DNA from: Diabrotica undecimpunctata
Taxonomy: Eukaryota; Arthropoda; Insecta; Coleoptera; Chrysomelidae
DNA length: 64,000 bases
Assembly (NCBI RefSeq): GCF_040954645.1
Contig: NC_092809.1
Span: forward strand, 131,615,914 to 131,679,913
Direction: 5' to 3'
A program made the position numbers and the translations under genes. Numbering within the stretch: position 1 is the stretch's first letter; every line of letters begins with the position of its first letter. Positions 21,050 to 33,239 of the stretch are shown one piece after another. Under the pieces are notes generated by a model. That model saw only the letters and a list, made by a program, of their open reading frames with translations. It had not been told where the DNA came from and did not search any database.

Positions 21050-21650
21050 TCGTTCTCTCCCATTCATCTTACGTGTTTTTTTTTTCTTTGGGTGCCGTAT
21101 GCTATGCAGCGTGCAGGCATTCATGCGGATTGTGGAATGTACAGAGATCTTTCTTCGTCTTCTTATTATTGTACTGACGTGAGATATGCCTCACCAGTTT
21201 CTTATGTCTCTGAACCATAAATGCTGCTTTCGTCCAGGACCTCTTTGACCTGCGACTTTTTCCAACAAGATGAGATTTAGGAGATTACATTTATTATTTA
21301 GTACCTAGAATATGATCCAAGTATGAAACCTTTCGCTGCTTAACGAGATCTAACAATTCTCTTGTTATGAGTCTTCTTAGGACCGCATCATTTGTTACAT
21401 GGTCCACCCATAGAATTCTAAGCAACCAGATACCAGATTTCGAAAGCCTCCACGAGGTTCAGAGATCTCACTTTAAAGTGACCACGTCCTACTTCCGTAA
21501 GTAGCATTTTAAGATAAGACCCGTTTATAAGATTTAAACCAACTTCATGGCGAAAGATTGATTTATTAAATTTAATGAAGGCGTTTGTAGCCATCGCTAC
21601 TTTTATCTTCACTTTTAAGTTACAGTCCCACTTGCTGTTAAAGATAGATT
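21050..21650 (-). pseudogene. LINE C-terminal fragment
   Basis: Minus-strand reading gives GLNLINGSYLKMLLTEVGRG, then the 'V-D-H-V-T-N-D-A-V-L-R-R-L' pattern across 21420-21340, then GKSRRSKRSWT and KKTREMNGRERQKR. This is the post-RT C-terminal region of an endonuclease-RT LINE. Three or more frameshifts are present. Confidence 0.65.
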
Positions 21651-23240
21651 ATTAAAATAGCTTCAGAACAATGTTAAAGATAAATATTTAAATCTTTCCA
21701 TATATTTTAAATCTTTCTGATTACCATATATTTGGTGCTATCCGCGTCTATACCATATTAATTGTTACTTTTGTATCCGTTTTATTAGCATTTCTTCTAC
21801 GTTGATTTGCCTTCTGATTACTTGGTTTCTAATATGCTCACTCCAGTCAAGATCTCCTTGCTGCTCTTGTTCAAAAGTCCGTTTCTATCACCAGTAGATC
21901 GTTTTTGCTAACTTTCTGATCTATAAATAATAACTGGTCATAATATGGTATTGCATATTCTGTTTTTTTATTTCAGTTCCACTATGTTTCTGATATAAAA
22001 TAGAATTCAATACTTCTATTACATATTTCCCTTGGTGATTCAGTCTCTGATTGTCTCGGCACAGCTTCCTTTTGTTGTTAGCTGTATACCAATATACATA
22101 CATTCATTTTAATGTTTAATTTTATCTTTTTCTTAGGCCATATCTCCAGGCAATTCTGTACTTCCTGTGCAAGTATATTGTGTTTTGTCTCTGTTTTTAG
22201 ATTGCTTCTCAAAATTGTAATCGTAAAAACAATTACTTGAATATGTTAGCGGTAAACCATTTTTTATGCACATTACTAATAATTTTTGCTTTTCATTAAA
22301 GTTCATTAAACACTGTTCTTGGTTCATATTGCTCTATAATTTTCAAATAAAATCAAGCATGAGATCATTTTTTTCTGTTTTCAATCTGTAAAATGACCTT
22401 GGCACATTACTCGTTAAATCTCAACCGCCAGACTCGTAGTACTCGCACATAACTCCCAAGCCATCGTACGGATGTCGTATAAATTAATATCATGGTGGAA
22501 CTAGATGCTTTCTTTCAGAATTCACTTTATCTTTTGGAGGTTTTGAACAATATCTTTTTTTGACAGTTACTCTTGTTACTGAGATTATTCAGATTCCAGC
22601 TTGTTAACTTTTTTGTTGTTTTAAACAAGAGTAACTAGCAGTAATTCAGCAATTTCCCGTTATTTTCTTTTTCTTGTTTTCTTTAAATCCTAAGTTAACA
22701 AAATCGCCCAACAAAATTAATACGTAATATAAACCGGCTCGAATGCCCATAAAGATATGGAAGAGATTACCAAAAATTAGTTCAGAATAGGACCCTTACA
22801 CGATATAACTTTTAAGCTGCACTGGGGGTATTAAAGAGACAAACTATTACTTGTCATTGTGCTACTAATAAATTTAAAATCTAAACGAAAATATGAAATA
22901 TAATGGTCCATTATTATGTCTATTGTCTGTTAATTTATATTTACATTCTGATGGAAATCATTAATTATTAGACTTTTACAAAATTTACATTTTTACTATT
23001 AATTTTTTAAATTATATTAGACAGTAGGAACTGCAATACTTGTTGAACAAGTCTAAAACATTATATTGGTGCCTTAATGCTATTATGACACAAAACTTCC
23101 AATTATTATACTGCACCAAAACCAACATACACTCTATATGAAATATTTATTCTATTTTTAATTTAAGTTGAACGTTTTATATATCAAATTTTATAACATA
23201 AGCAGTTTTAGGAAGACCGTAACTGTTTTATGGTTTTTAT
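21650..23240. other. AT-rich intergenic stretch, nothing recognised
   Basis: No convincing coding region, terminal repeats or RNA gene was seen on either strand. The short open frames here have compositions expected from AT-rich non-coding DNA. Confidence 0.45.
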
Positions 23241-23717
23241 CTAACTATAATTAAAAAATCTTAGTCCCAAGAGCTTGTCTCAAGACAAAACATGTTGTCA
23301 TTCGGTGATGCCTTCTTTATTGTGTTTTTCAACGAGTTTTTAAGTTTTTCCTTAAGATTCCTTGGTGTTTTTTTCTTTTTTTTTCCAATTTTCTCCATAT
23401 TTCATGACATTTCCTGATGTTAGTTTTAGTTTATGTTATTCGTGTGTTCATCACAAGTCCAAAGGCTAAAGTTTTATGTTATTTGGGCGCTTACCTACCT
23501 TATTTAGGTCATACACCAGTTACGGCAAAAGTGCTTACCACAACTAGAGTAAGTAAAGTGTTTAGTTTTAAGTTACTGAGCGCTTTCAACGATTTGTACC
23601 GCCTTGTTATCTGGGCATTTAGTTTTTTATTAATAGGCTTACTCTTTTGCCAGCGTTGGTCTACTTTGTTTTATTTTCGACTCGTGTTACTTCTTTTTTG
23701 TTATATTCAGTGATATG

Positions 23718-23720
<3 letters not shown>
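23240..23720 (-). repeat. Possible Penelope-like terminal region beside a TA microsatellite
   Basis: On the minus strand the segment near 23270-23330 reads AGAAGGCATCACCGAATGAC followed by ACATGTTTTGTCTTGAGACA. The 'G-A-A-G-G ... C-C-G-A-A' layout is like the stem and GAA part of terminal repeats in Penelope-like elements. It ends against the TA microsatellite at 23725. The plus-strand open frame 23417-23713 looks incidental. Weak evidence. Confidence 0.25.

Positions 23721-23724
<4 letters not shown>

Positions 23725-23792
<68 letters not shown>
23725..23792. repeat. (TA)n microsatellite
   Basis: About 34 uninterrupted TA units. Confidence 0.97.
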
Positions 23793-23796
<4 letters not shown>

Positions 23797-25255
23797 AAAT
23801 ATTTTAAATATGTGATATAAAAGATAATTTTAATAATTTATTGAATCACTTGAAAAACACTTTTATCTTGGGCACAAGTTCTAGTTTGGAGTCAAAACAT
23901 TAGATTACTCATTGAAAAAACAAAAAGCTTAGCTTTTTTTATTGTAATAATATACAACAACTTAGACAACAACTTTGAGAGGTAATTTTTATGATTTTTT
24001 ATTAATGGTATCTTGTAAATAAATATTGTATTGTTGATTGGATATTTAGAAAATCCTAATATTATATTTTTATACCAGCGGTTTAGGTGTAAAATAAATA
24101 CGTATATGATGTGTGAGGGGTAATAATTAGCATAAAAACGTTAATAACTTATAGAAAAAGTTTAATTTTTTATATAGTTGTATTTGCACTTTATGAAAAA
24201 AAAATTTGTCGACCAAAACGTGCCAACTGGTTTTTAAATACACTTTTTGCAATATTTCTTTTGACTTTGTGTTTTATTTTTCCTCTCATACATAACCTCT
24301 TTATTAAATATCTACATAAGAGATGAAAGTCTACACAAGACGATCTAACTAAAAACTGATACTACAAGAAAAGAAAATCTCTGATTGTAAATTAATGAAA
24401 CAAGATCATTAACCTGAATGGGGTCGCAATTTCTTAAACAATCTTGGACAGAGGGAATATACGGGGCTGGTACCTGTTTGAATCGTACACATAGGTCTTT
24501 TATAGCGGATTTCGCCTTTTTTGATAACATTGCAAGATGGCTATCTGCTCAGATAATCAACAAGTATTAAAAGTCGTAGGAACACCCAGAGTTGGTTCGT
24601 AGCTTGTTCTGGACTACAAGAGGGCTCTAGCTACAGGAGCGTTGACCAACAAGTTTTGTAAAAAGAGTCAAATGTGGAAAAGGCTTCTTGCTTATACATT
24701 GCTCGGTCATTCGGGTGTGGAGAGAAACGAAAATGCTACATGTTGTACATTGCAGTCTAAAGTCAGTCCAGTTCAGATCACTTCAAAGTGATCATATTTT
24801 TGACAGCTGTTAATAAATAAACAAAATAACTTTTATCAATTTCGATAAAATAAATTCCATAAAAGCTAAAGACTACAAAATATTAAAAGTAGTCTATATT
24901 CTTTTCACACTTTTTCTATTGAACATTGAACGCTCGCCATTTTGAAACATGACTGTACATCACATGAAAATCCAGTAATATTTATTCTCAGTGATACAAG
25001 AGTTTTCAAATAACTTACCATACGATTATTATATTTAAAACTAGCTTAACACTTGCGTCTATCCACTCTTGTTAATGATTACGTTCCTGAGATGTACTAA
25101 AAAGAATGAATAGGTGTCGTAGTTCCGTTATCTAAAAATTTATTGCTTTAGGTTTTGCAATTTAGAAAATAGTTGGGGGAGATTTAAGATTCCATGTGTT
25201 CCCCAGAATAGGAGAAACACTCTACCATGAAGCCTCTCAGGCCATAAATATGCGA
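23793..25255. other. Intergenic, no secure feature
   Basis: AT-rich sequence. A 61-codon minus-strand frame (24530-24345) reads MLSKKAKSAIKDLCVRFKQV and has protein-like composition, but it has no recognisable homologue or splice context, so it is not called. The 24560-24960 segment is less AT-rich and unidentified. Confidence 0.4.
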
Positions 25256-25257
25256 AA

Positions 25258-26180
25258 ACCTCTTTTCTTCTTCTTCTTTTTATTTAGACATCACTTTGTC
25301 TGTTTTTCAAAGCTACTCCTGTAAGTTGTAGTTACATCATTTTCGTGGTCTTCCTACTGATCGTCTTCCTATTGGGAAACGGTCTCTTGCCGTCTTTACT
25401 ACTCTATTTGTTGTCATTCGGCTTATATGATCGTTCCATTCTGCTCTTCTATTTTTTACCCAGTTCTTGATGTTCTCCACCTTGCATCTACGTCGTACAT
25501 CTGTACTTCTACCTCTGTCCCATAGTGTCTTACCATCAAGTGTTGTCATCTCTGCTGTTTCTAACATCCTTTTTGCCTCTCTGTGCTAAGCCGTGTTTCT
25601 GCCGCGTATTTATTTCTCCATATCGTTTCACAACCTGCGGCTCTGTTTGCTCTATTCGCTTGATCTTCCACTTTTGTTTCGGTGTATAGATATTTAAACT
25701 CCATCTTGTTCTATTATCTGACCTTCCAGCTCCAATTTACATCTTTGTAAATTTACTGTTATAACTATATATAAAATTTTGTCTTTTTTGAGAAAATTAA
25801 AATGTTAAATTTTCTGGCAGTTACATTAAATTGGTGCAGCACACGTTGTAAATCATCTTTACTTTGAGAGAGTAGTATTGCGTCGTCTGCATAGCAGATT
25901 AATTTAAGTTGTTTTTCTCCCATTTGGTATCCTTTTTTAGTTCTTCCTTTTTTATTATTTCATCCATAATTATGATTAATATAGGAATAGGGGACTCTGG
26001 GAATCTCCCTGTCTAATCTCATTGCCAGCTTCAATAAGGTCAGTTTTCTACTTTTACTTTTATTGTGTTGTTATGGTAGATATTTTCGATCGTTTTGATT
26101 ATTCCTAAAGGTATCTCTCTTACGTACAATAAATAGATAACGTCCTTTAATTTGACCAGGTAAAATGCCTTCTTAATCTC
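25258..26180 (-). pseudogene. LINE 3' half with intact YADD and (GAA)n tail
   Basis: Minus-strand pieces from 5' to 3': EIRQGDSQSPLF, ICYADDAILLSQS (RT catalytic box intact, near 25875), then MLETAEMTTLDGKTLWDRGR, STDVRRRCKVENIKNWVKNR and RRSVGRPRKRW. The tail GAAGAAGAAGAAAAG (complement of 25263-25277) marks the 3' end. It is the same general family as 14917-15925, judged from the C-terminal motif order. Frameshifts and indels are frequent in the middle. Confidence 0.8.
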
Positions 26181-26184
26181 TACT

Positions 26185-28205
26185 AATGTGTTCGTTCCAC
26201 TCCTGTTTCCGTTTTGTCACCCATCCATTTATGTCTTCTATAGTGTATGCTCTTCTTATGTTTTCGCTTCTCTTCCTATCCAACAGACTTTTCCTGATAT
26301 TCGTCGGAGTATTTTCATCTCTTTTGTTTCTAGTAGTTGTCTCGTTTTAGATGGGTCAGGTCTTGTCTCCGCCGCGTATGTTAATATATGCTTTATAGAT
26401 TCTCGATAGATTAGTAGGCTAATTGCTGCTTTATAGATTCTTGTTTTTATGTCTTGTCTTAGGTGTTTGTTCTTCCAGATTGTGTCATTAAAAGATCCCG
26501 CCGCTTTACTTGCTTTTATGCTTTGTTATCATACTTCTTCTTCAACATTTCCGTAACTAGTTATATCTATTTCCAGATATCTAAACCTTGCTTCCTGCTT
26601 TATTATTTTCCCATCAATTTCAATTTTACATCGTAGTGGGTATTTAGATGTTGTCATACATTTGGTTTTTTCTGCTGATAAGTATTATCATATTGTATTT
26701 ATTGGCTGAAGATGTCCGTTATTCTTTGGAGATCTTTGCCTGTATTCGATTATGAAAGTAGATGTTTTCGATGGTTTGTATAATATTGATTGGTATGTTT
26801 CTTTTATACAGTAGGTGTAAGGCGTCGACTTGGATGCGATCGAAAGCCTTTGTCAGGTCTATAAAACATAGATATGCTGGTTTATTGTACTCGATGGTCT
26901 TTTCTGTGATTTGTCTTAGTACAAATACGGCGTCTACGCAGGATCTTCCGGATTTGAATCCTTGTTGTTCTTCTGATAAAGTTGTTAGTTTATTGATTTT
27001 GTTGGTTAGGACTTTTGTGGTAATCTTAAGTGCGGTGTTCAGTAGATTTATACCTCTATAATTGTTGGTCTTTTTTATCTTCTTTCTTGAACATTGGTAT
27101 CATTATGCTGTTTCTCCAAGCGTCTGGTATCTTGCAGTGCAATATTAATTTTTGTATAACTTTTGTCATCTCAAGGGTTATACTTTCTTCTCCGTGTTTT
27201 AGAAGCTCGTTGGTTATTCCGTCTGGCCCTGGTGACTTTCTATTTTTGAGTGAATTTATGGCCATCTCTACTTCCTGAAAACTGATTTCTATTTCGTGTC
27301 TTAATTCAGGTACGTTATTGTGTAGATTATTATTTTCCTTTCCTTTAAACAGTTCCGTCAAGTATCTTTCCCAGTCGTTTGCTGGTATGTTATTGAATTC
27401 CTTCAATTCTGCCATTTCTTTCCGTTGGTTTCTTATGAATCTCCATATTTATTTTTGTGTACCATAGAAGTCGCTTTCCATCCTTTTTGTAAACTATTCC
27501 CAGTGTTTATTTTTTGTTCTTCTTTTCAACTGCTTTGTTTCATTTCGTATTCTTCTATAGGTGTCTCGGGATTCTGGAGTATTTGATGTTTTGTACTTCG
27601 TGTAGGCCTCTCGTTTCTCTTTACATTTCTCTTTCATTTTTTTTTTCTGAACCATGTGTATTGTTGTTGTTTCTTTTGTTCAGTATGACTTTGCGTTTTC
27701 TTAGAGCTTCTGTTGCTGCTTCTTCAATGTTGTTTTTAATTTTCTCCCAGCTCGCGTTTATATCTTCGATGTCGTCTATTTGTTTCAGCTGTATCTTCTG
27801 TGCTAGCCTGCTTTAGTACATTTCTCTTGTAGAGTCGTTCCACAGTGATTCTACATTGAATTTTTCCTCGGTGATTTCGTGTAGAAAATGTTTTGGTGTT
27901 ATTTTCATTCTTATTTTTGCTAGTACTAGTTTGTGTTCGCTCCCTGCGTCTGCTGAGTTTAAAGTTCGGATATCTAGAATCTGCTGTGGGTGGATTTTTC
28001 TATTAGTGACTATAAAATCAATCATATATTTGTGCCCCCTGGAGTTTTCAAATGTATATTTATACTGGAACTTATGGTCGAAAAATGTATTATTGATTCT
28101 CAGTTCGTTAAAAGCACAGAGATTAGGCATGAGTTCTCCATTTGCGTTGACATGGTTTTCATTAAATCTTTGTTTTACTCCTGGAAGTATTTCATTGCAT
28201 TATTT
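26185..28205 (-). pseudogene. LINE, endonuclease tail through reverse transcriptase
   Basis: From 5' to 3' on the minus strand: MPNLCAFNELRINNTFFDHK and HKYMIDFIVTNRKIHPQQIL (end of the apurinic endonuclease domain), SADAGSEHKLVLAKIRMKI, ASWEKIKNNIEEAATEALRK (linker), ANDWERYLTELFKGKENNNL, AINSLKNRKSPGPDGITNEL (RT fingers) and IPDAWRNSIMIPMFKKEDKK. Further downstream pieces at 27000-26760 and 26500-26190 show 'R-S-C-x-D-A' and 'H-I-S-R' C-terminal motifs. It is a long, moderately decayed copy; the fingers frame (27415-27056) is open for 119 codons. Confidence 0.82.
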
Positions 28206-28209
28206 CTTG

Positions 28210-29175
28210 CACTTACCTTATTATAAATATGGCGTCGGTGCATGATCTTCCCGACATAAAACCCTGTTGTTCTTCTGCTAGTGTTATAATTTCATTCAGT
28301 TTATTTGTTATCAATTTGGTTGTTAATTTTAGTGTTGTATTTAAGTCGTATTAATGTTGTATTAATTCCTTTGTAAATTTATTTTTTGCATTAATTTTAG
28401 TAGTTGTTTGGTCAAATCTGGTCATCCGTACTTCGGAATTCTGTTCTTTCCTGGTGATTTTCTGTTTTCAAAAGTAGTCTGCCCATGTTTCTTGCTGAAT
28501 GTGTTTCGTTTTTATTAGTTAGTTAATCTCTTTTCTTTGTCCTCTGATCATTCTCCATATTTCTTTCTGTGTTCCCTAGAAGTAGTGTTGCATCTGTTTT
28601 GAGAATCTCTGCCAGTGTTTCCTTTTAATTTGTCTTTAAGTTTTCGTTTTCTAATATTTCATTCCCAGCAATTCTCTCTGATATTCTTTTTCTGTATAAG
28701 TATTCCGTGGATTCCGTATTTAGTCCTTCGACTCTGATTTTTGTTTGTGTTGGTGCCGCTCTCTTAGATGTGAAGTATTTCATGATGATTCTTATTTTAC
28801 ATAATACCGTATACGGCCGTATACTCCGATGATGTTCAGGTTCTCCTTCTCTATTCTTATCTTTGCTGTTACAATCCTTTCTGATATGTATTGACACTCT
28901 TTGATGTGATTGTGATACCTTTGGTGTATTAGTAAGGCTATATCTTCTTTGGCCCTGTTTTCTTTTGCTACTTCACCGTAGATTATTATGTATTCACCTA
29001 ATTTTGATTGTCCTTTTCCTTTCTTTTTTGTTTCCCGTAGAGCGCAAATGTCTATTTGTTTCTCTTTGTTGAGCCACCTGATATTCCATATAGTAATTCT
29101 TATCAGAGTTTTGAATATTTTTTGCTTGTCAGTATTTCTTGCAGTGGTCATCTTTATAGTAACAATCATGTTCTA
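28210..29175 (-). pseudogene. LINE with endonuclease N-terminus, internally deleted
   Basis: The 29169-28792 frame reads ICALRETKKKGKGQSKLGEY, AKEDIALLIHQRYHNHIKEC and RIEKENLNIIGVYG, the N-terminal half of an apurinic/apyrimidinic endonuclease domain (E of 'R-E-T-K-x-x-G' and the 'I-x-G-V-Y' strand). After a deletion, pieces near 28560-28220 (KEIWRMIRGQRKEIN and EEQQGFMSGRSCTDAIFIIR) come from the RT. It lies in tandem with the LINE at 26185-28205 and has the same polarity, so a tandem or nested insertion of one family is likely. Confidence 0.75.
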
Positions 29176-29189
29176 AGGCTGAACATTGT

Positions 29190-29445
29190 TTCTTTTAGCA
29201 ATATTCGTTTTTACCATTGGTAGGTTGCTAAACTTGCTAATCGCCCTCCACATTTTATTCGGGCTTGGGACCGGCTGTGATAACCGCAGAGCTACTCAAT
29301 TCAATCCACAATTACTCCAGGCAATGCGAAAACCTGATGAAGAAAATTATCAGCTAAAAAAATCTAATTTGAAAGTCTGCACAAGGAATGTTAGAAGCCT
29401 GTTCGTAACTGCTAACTTTTTTTGTTCAGAGAACCAAATATATTC
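29190..29445 (+). pseudogene. LINE ORF2 start fragment
   Basis: The plus strand reads LIALHILFGLGTGCDNRRAT, then LKVCTRNVRSLF. The phrase '(I/V)C-T-x-N-V-R-S-L' opens the endonuclease domain of many insect LINEs, and the preceding 'L-H-I-L-x-G-L-G-x-G-C-x-N-R-R-A' leader is also a known leader of this group. It stops after about 85 codons. Confidence 0.6.
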
Positions 29446-29722
29446 TTTACTTAGAAAAGAAAAATAATCTTGTATAATGAGAATGTCTATAATATATATT
29501 ACTTATTTTTACGTGCTTGATATGGTTTGATATCACATCCATTACAGTGCTTCCAGCCAATTACATTCGAAGTCAAAAATGTATCCAATATAACAAAAAA
29601 TGAATTGATAAATTACTGAATATAAATAAAAAATGAATCTATAAGCATACAAAGTAAATTTTACTCATTTTACAAAAATGACAGTTAAAATTTTGGTGAG
29701 AGCGTTTTTGACAGTATAAATT

Positions 29723-29932
29723 TTGGCGAATGCTAAACTTTTACAAATTCAGACTAATTCCTTGCTAAGAAACTTCATATCTTATGAAATAATCTCGAAC
29801 GCCGTTGCGTCTATAACACCAGTTATGTTAAATAATGCAAGTAAATTATTTGAAGATAGAATCGCTTGTTGTATTGCACAAGATGGAAAGCATTTTGAAC
29901 ATTTTTTACTTATAGTTGTGGTATTATAAGTT
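29723..29932 (+). pseudogene. Tc/mariner-like transposase C-terminal tail
   Basis: The frame reads LLRNFISYEIISNAVASITP, VMLNNASKLFEDRIACCIAQ and DGKHFEHFL before a stop at about 29930. The pattern 'I-T-P-x-M-L-x-N-x-x-x-x-x-x-x-R-x-x-x-C-I-x-x-x-G-x-H-F-E-H-L' is the C-terminal tail of the transposase family also seen at 1-545. Only the tail remains. Terminal-like repeats follow at 30120-30520. Confidence 0.6.
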
Positions 29933-30119
29933 GTGGTTAATTTTGTATTATTTATGTATTTGTTTCCTTGAATTACTTTCTGTTTTTTTATGTATTTAAT
30001 TATTTTTAATAACGAAAAAAATGATTATGTTTTCGCTGGTTTCGTATGACACCTTGGTGTAGGACATCCTTATACCATTCGAAAGAGAAAACTTTGTTTA
30101 ATATAATAATTTATTTATA

Positions 30120-30525
30120 TACATGGTGTTCCATTTAAAATAAGCCACATACCACACATTGAATAATCCAATAATGAATCTGTAAATTTTGAAGGCCCTG
30201 TAAAGAGGTGTTTAATAATCAATTATGTAATACACTTAACAAAAATGACTAGCTATTTAGACATAAAAGAAAATTTATTTATAATTGCTTAAAGAAGTTG
30301 AGAAGGACCCTTTTTTTAAACTTTACATTTTAAGAAAATTCGATATAAATCAGAACACTCTGTACTTAAGTATAGGGAACCCTTATGAAATTATACCTTA
30401 TTTTTGCGGACAATTAGAGAATGCAATAAAATACAGGGTGTTTCATACGAAAAAATATAACCTTGATACGCCGCGATTTATTGGGACACCTTGTATATTT
30501 CAAAATAATTTTAAAATGTGGCTTT
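30120..30525. repeat. Cluster of ACAGGGTG-type repeat termini
   Basis: ACATGGTGTTCCATTTAAAA (about 30121), ACAGGGTGTTTCATACGAAA (about 30433) and its facing GGGACACCTTGTATATTTC (about 30482) resemble the motifs at 5489-5980. The second and third form a small inverted pair about 70 bp across. They may be ends of non-autonomous elements mobilised by the transposase whose tail lies just upstream. Confidence 0.5.
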
Positions 30526-30639
30526 TATAAACTTACAAGCTATTAATGTTGTAATATTGGTTTTTCGTAAATTTTTTAATTAATATAAAATAATTTTTAT
30601 ATTATTGTACGAAATATATGAGGCATCCAAAGAAGTATA

Positions 30640-32225
30640 ACCTACTATACCTCGTAATGCAGGCATATATCTCCAGAAAGAGTCCCAGAAAGAAATCATG
30701 GAGGAAATAGCCTTAAATAGCCATAAAGTAATAGCCTTGTTAAAACCAAGAAAGCACCCAGAAAATCCCAGTAGCTACAGGCTTATTTCGCTGTTGTGTC
30801 ACTTTTTCAAACTATAAGAGAGACTCATAATTGCCAGAATAGAAAAAAATGTCGACAAACACCTCATCCCACAACAAGGAGGATTCAGACCCGGCAAATC
30901 TTGTACCGGTCAAGTCTTCGCATTAACAGAATACATTGAAGAGGACTTTGAAGAAAAATGACATTGAAGAAAAAAAAATGACAAATTATATGACACTCTC
31001 AATGACCACGATTTGGGTAAATTCCTTATGTCGTATGGTCGTATATTCCTTACTGCAACAGACGTTTTTTCGTTATGCTGGAGGGTAAAGTAAGTAGGTA
31101 GAGAGTTCAAAAAAACGGCCTCCCACATGGAATTGTTTTAGCACCAATGCTTTTCAATGTATATACACAAAGGACCAACTTACTCCGACCGAAACCAAAC
31201 ATTTCCTCTATGCTGACAATCTTGCAATATGTGCTCAAGGAAATAGTTTTGAAGAAGTGGAGGAGAAACTCGAAACTGCCTTAAAAACAATGACAGCTTA
31301 CTACCTGCAGAATTCCCTGAGACCCAATCCCCCTAAAACCCAAGTCTGCGCTTTCCACCTTCGCGCAAAGGAAGCCAAGCGAAAACTCCAAATTGCGTGG
31401 AATGGTAATACATTAGAACACACAAACCAACCTATATATATCTGGAGTAACTCTGGACCGGTTCCTCACCTACAGACAAAATTGCATAAAAACGAGAGGG
31501 AAAGTAACAACTAGGAACAGCATGCTCAGAAAGCTAACGGGAAGTAAATGGGGTGCACGTCCTGGCGTTTTAAGAACAACGGCACAGGCACTGTGTTTCT
31601 CAACTGCTGAATATGCGTGCCCCGTTTGGGGCAGATCTGCCCACATCAAACATGATGTTAATACTGCGCTAAATGAGACATGCAGGATAGTAACGGGGTG
31701 TATGAAACCAACGCCACTCTCAAATCTATATAAAGCAGCGGGTTTTGCAGAACCCGTAACACGGAGAGGCGTTGCAGAGCACATAGAGAAAATTAAACAG
31801 ATCGCGGATGAGCGGCATGCCCTATACAAAGCTCGAACAACACGAAAGCGACTAAAATCCAGGAAAAGCTTACTTGGAATAGTGCAGGATGAACCATTTG
31901 AAGAGTATTTTCCTCTTCCCCGGGTTCAATGGACCGGTCAGTCCCTAGACTTTAAAACGTGGAAAACTATGAATAGGATAAGAACGAGGGTCGCTCCAGT
32001 AAAATCAAACATGGCAAAATGGGGAAAAATAGACCAAGATGATGTGAACTGTGACTGTGAAGAAACACAGAATATGGAACAACTTCTTACATGCAGAAAC
32101 TGCCCTCATCGATGTACCCTCGAAGATTTGTAGCTCGCCAAAAAAGATGGAACCGACGTAGCCCCTATACTGGGCCGAAATTTTATGAATGACATGTCCG
32201 GATACGATAAAGTAAAGTAAGTCCG
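30640..32225 (+). pseudogene. LINE reverse transcriptase, C-terminal half mostly open
   Basis: Plus-strand reading: KVIALLKPRKHPENPSSYRL (RT), HLIPQQGGFRPGKSCTGQVF, then the frame 31257-31514 and a long frame 31522-32133 with MLRKLTGSKWGARPGVLRTT, STAEYACPVWGRSAHIK and ETCRIVTGCMKPTPLSNLYK, ending in the Cys cluster CDCEETQNMEQLLTCRNCP. 'S-T-A-E-Y-x-x-P-V-W' is typical of jockey/R1-like insect LINEs. The palm region is decayed and the 5' endonuclease is missing. The 203-codon C-terminal frame is unbroken. Confidence 0.85.
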
Positions 32226-32480
32226 AAATCTCCGAAAATAATTCTCTTCCGATCTGCTACAAACCAAATTATTATTACCAAGACGAAGACTGACCGCCAT
32301 CTGACCATATTTTATTAATTTTTCTTCACTTATACTAGCTTTCTCGAATTTCTTGTATCTTTTTCTGTAGATTGTATGACCTGGAGTCTTGCAGTGATTT
32401 TAATATTGATGTTCAGGGCAATTATAATTTTCAAGTATGTATATATAAATAATTAAAACAAAAAATCAGATAAAAATATC
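32226..32480. other. Gap between LINE and PH gene 3' end
   Basis: Nothing recognised; AT-rich. Confidence 0.5.
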
Positions 32481-32514
32481 AGTTTATTAAAATTCTGTAA
32501 CATTTTGTTAAAAA

Positions 32515-32520
32515 TTTATT
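32515..32520 (-). terminator. Candidate poly(A) signal of the PH-domain gene
   Basis: The complement reads AATAAA, 87 bp past the stop codon at 32607-32609. A second AATAAA complement is at 32483-32488. Either could end the minus-strand transcript. No transcript data. Confidence 0.5.
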
Positions 32521-32606
32521 TTATATACATCAATAAATAAACACTTTAAAACATATATAATAGTTTTAATTAATACACAGTGTCAATAATATCGAAAAAT
32601 TAACAT

Positions 32607-33221
32607 TTATGTGGTGTACACTTTACGTACTTTATACAAATCGTTTAAATAAGAATCTGAATTAACCAATCGTCCAGTATTGACGTAACTTACTGGCGGA
32701 TTATCGTTGGTTTTATTTTCAAAATATTTACAAATCTCCCTTACGGCATTGTGGGAGCTAATATTACTCAAATCGTGTAAGGACCTTGCCCGTTTCGTAA
32801 CAGTATCGGGCTTTAAAGAAACATCTTCAGTACTACGTACTTTTCGTCGTAATTTACACAAAGATTCAAACAAAAAGAGTTTTTCTTTGACTGGTACGTA
32901 GCTTTGAGTGTCCTGACATTTTTTGAGAAGATCTTCGACGTACTTCTCTTCGACTTCCGAAGAGACGGTTTTCGGAGGTGTTGGAGGCGGGGATTTTTGG
33001 TTTTGTTCGCAACTTTTACACGTCGTTTCGGGTGGTGGTTGTTGGCTTTTTTGTGGGGTGTAGTTGAAATTCCAGTCTTTTTCGTATGTGGGTTCTCTCC
33101 TGTTCCAGCAATCGGCTATCGTGAGGATGTCTAGGTACTTTATGGCATCCAGAGGTGTTTGGCGGATGAGCTCGATTGCGATTGTTTTCACCCATTCGCC
33201 AAAGGATTTTTCATCTGCAGT
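32607..33221 (-). CDS. PH-domain protein, last coding exon
   Basis: The minus-strand exon starts after the acceptor TTGTTTCAG (33230-33222) and ends with TAA at 32607-32609, about 204 residues. It opens TADEKSFGEWVKTIAIELIR, the C-terminal helix of a PH domain with its invariant Trp, whose strands are encoded by exon 50784-50989. The rest is hydrophilic: a Pro-rich segment (KSPPPTPPKT), a Cys pair (CKSCEQ), an acidic helix (EEKYVEDLLKKC), VKEKLFLFESLCKLRRKV, RARSLHDLS and a C-terminal YLNDLYKVRKVY. I do not recognise the protein. The Pro-rich and R-x-x-S-L motifs suggest a cytoplasmic adaptor or signalling protein near the membrane; that is inference. Base composition is less AT-rich than the surroundings, as expected for a host exon. 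Confidence 0.85.
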   Translation of the reverse strand, partial: TADEKSFGEWVKTIAIELIRQTPLDAIKYLDILTIADCWNRREPTYEKDWNFNYTPQKSQQPPPETTCKSCEQNQKSPPPTPPKTVSSEVEEKYVEDLLKKCQDTQSYVPVKEKLFLFESLCKLRRKVRSTEDVSLKPDTVTKRARSLHDLSNISSHNAVREICKYFENKTNDNPPVSYVNTGRLVNSDSYLNDLYKVRKVYTT

Positions 33222-33239
33222 CTGAAACAATAAAGAAAA

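Noticed and set aside
23417..23713. 98-codon plus-strand hydrophobic ORF
   Set aside because: Translation of T-rich DNA next to a microsatellite; hydrophobicity follows from composition.
24345..24530. 61-codon minus-strand ORF MLSKKAKSAIKDLCVRFKQV...
   Set aside because: Protein-like start, but no family, no splice context and a short hydrophobic end; not enough to call a gene.
26762..28245. Several plus-strand ORFs of 78-129 codons
   Set aside because: All are antisense shadows of minus-strand LINE reading frames.
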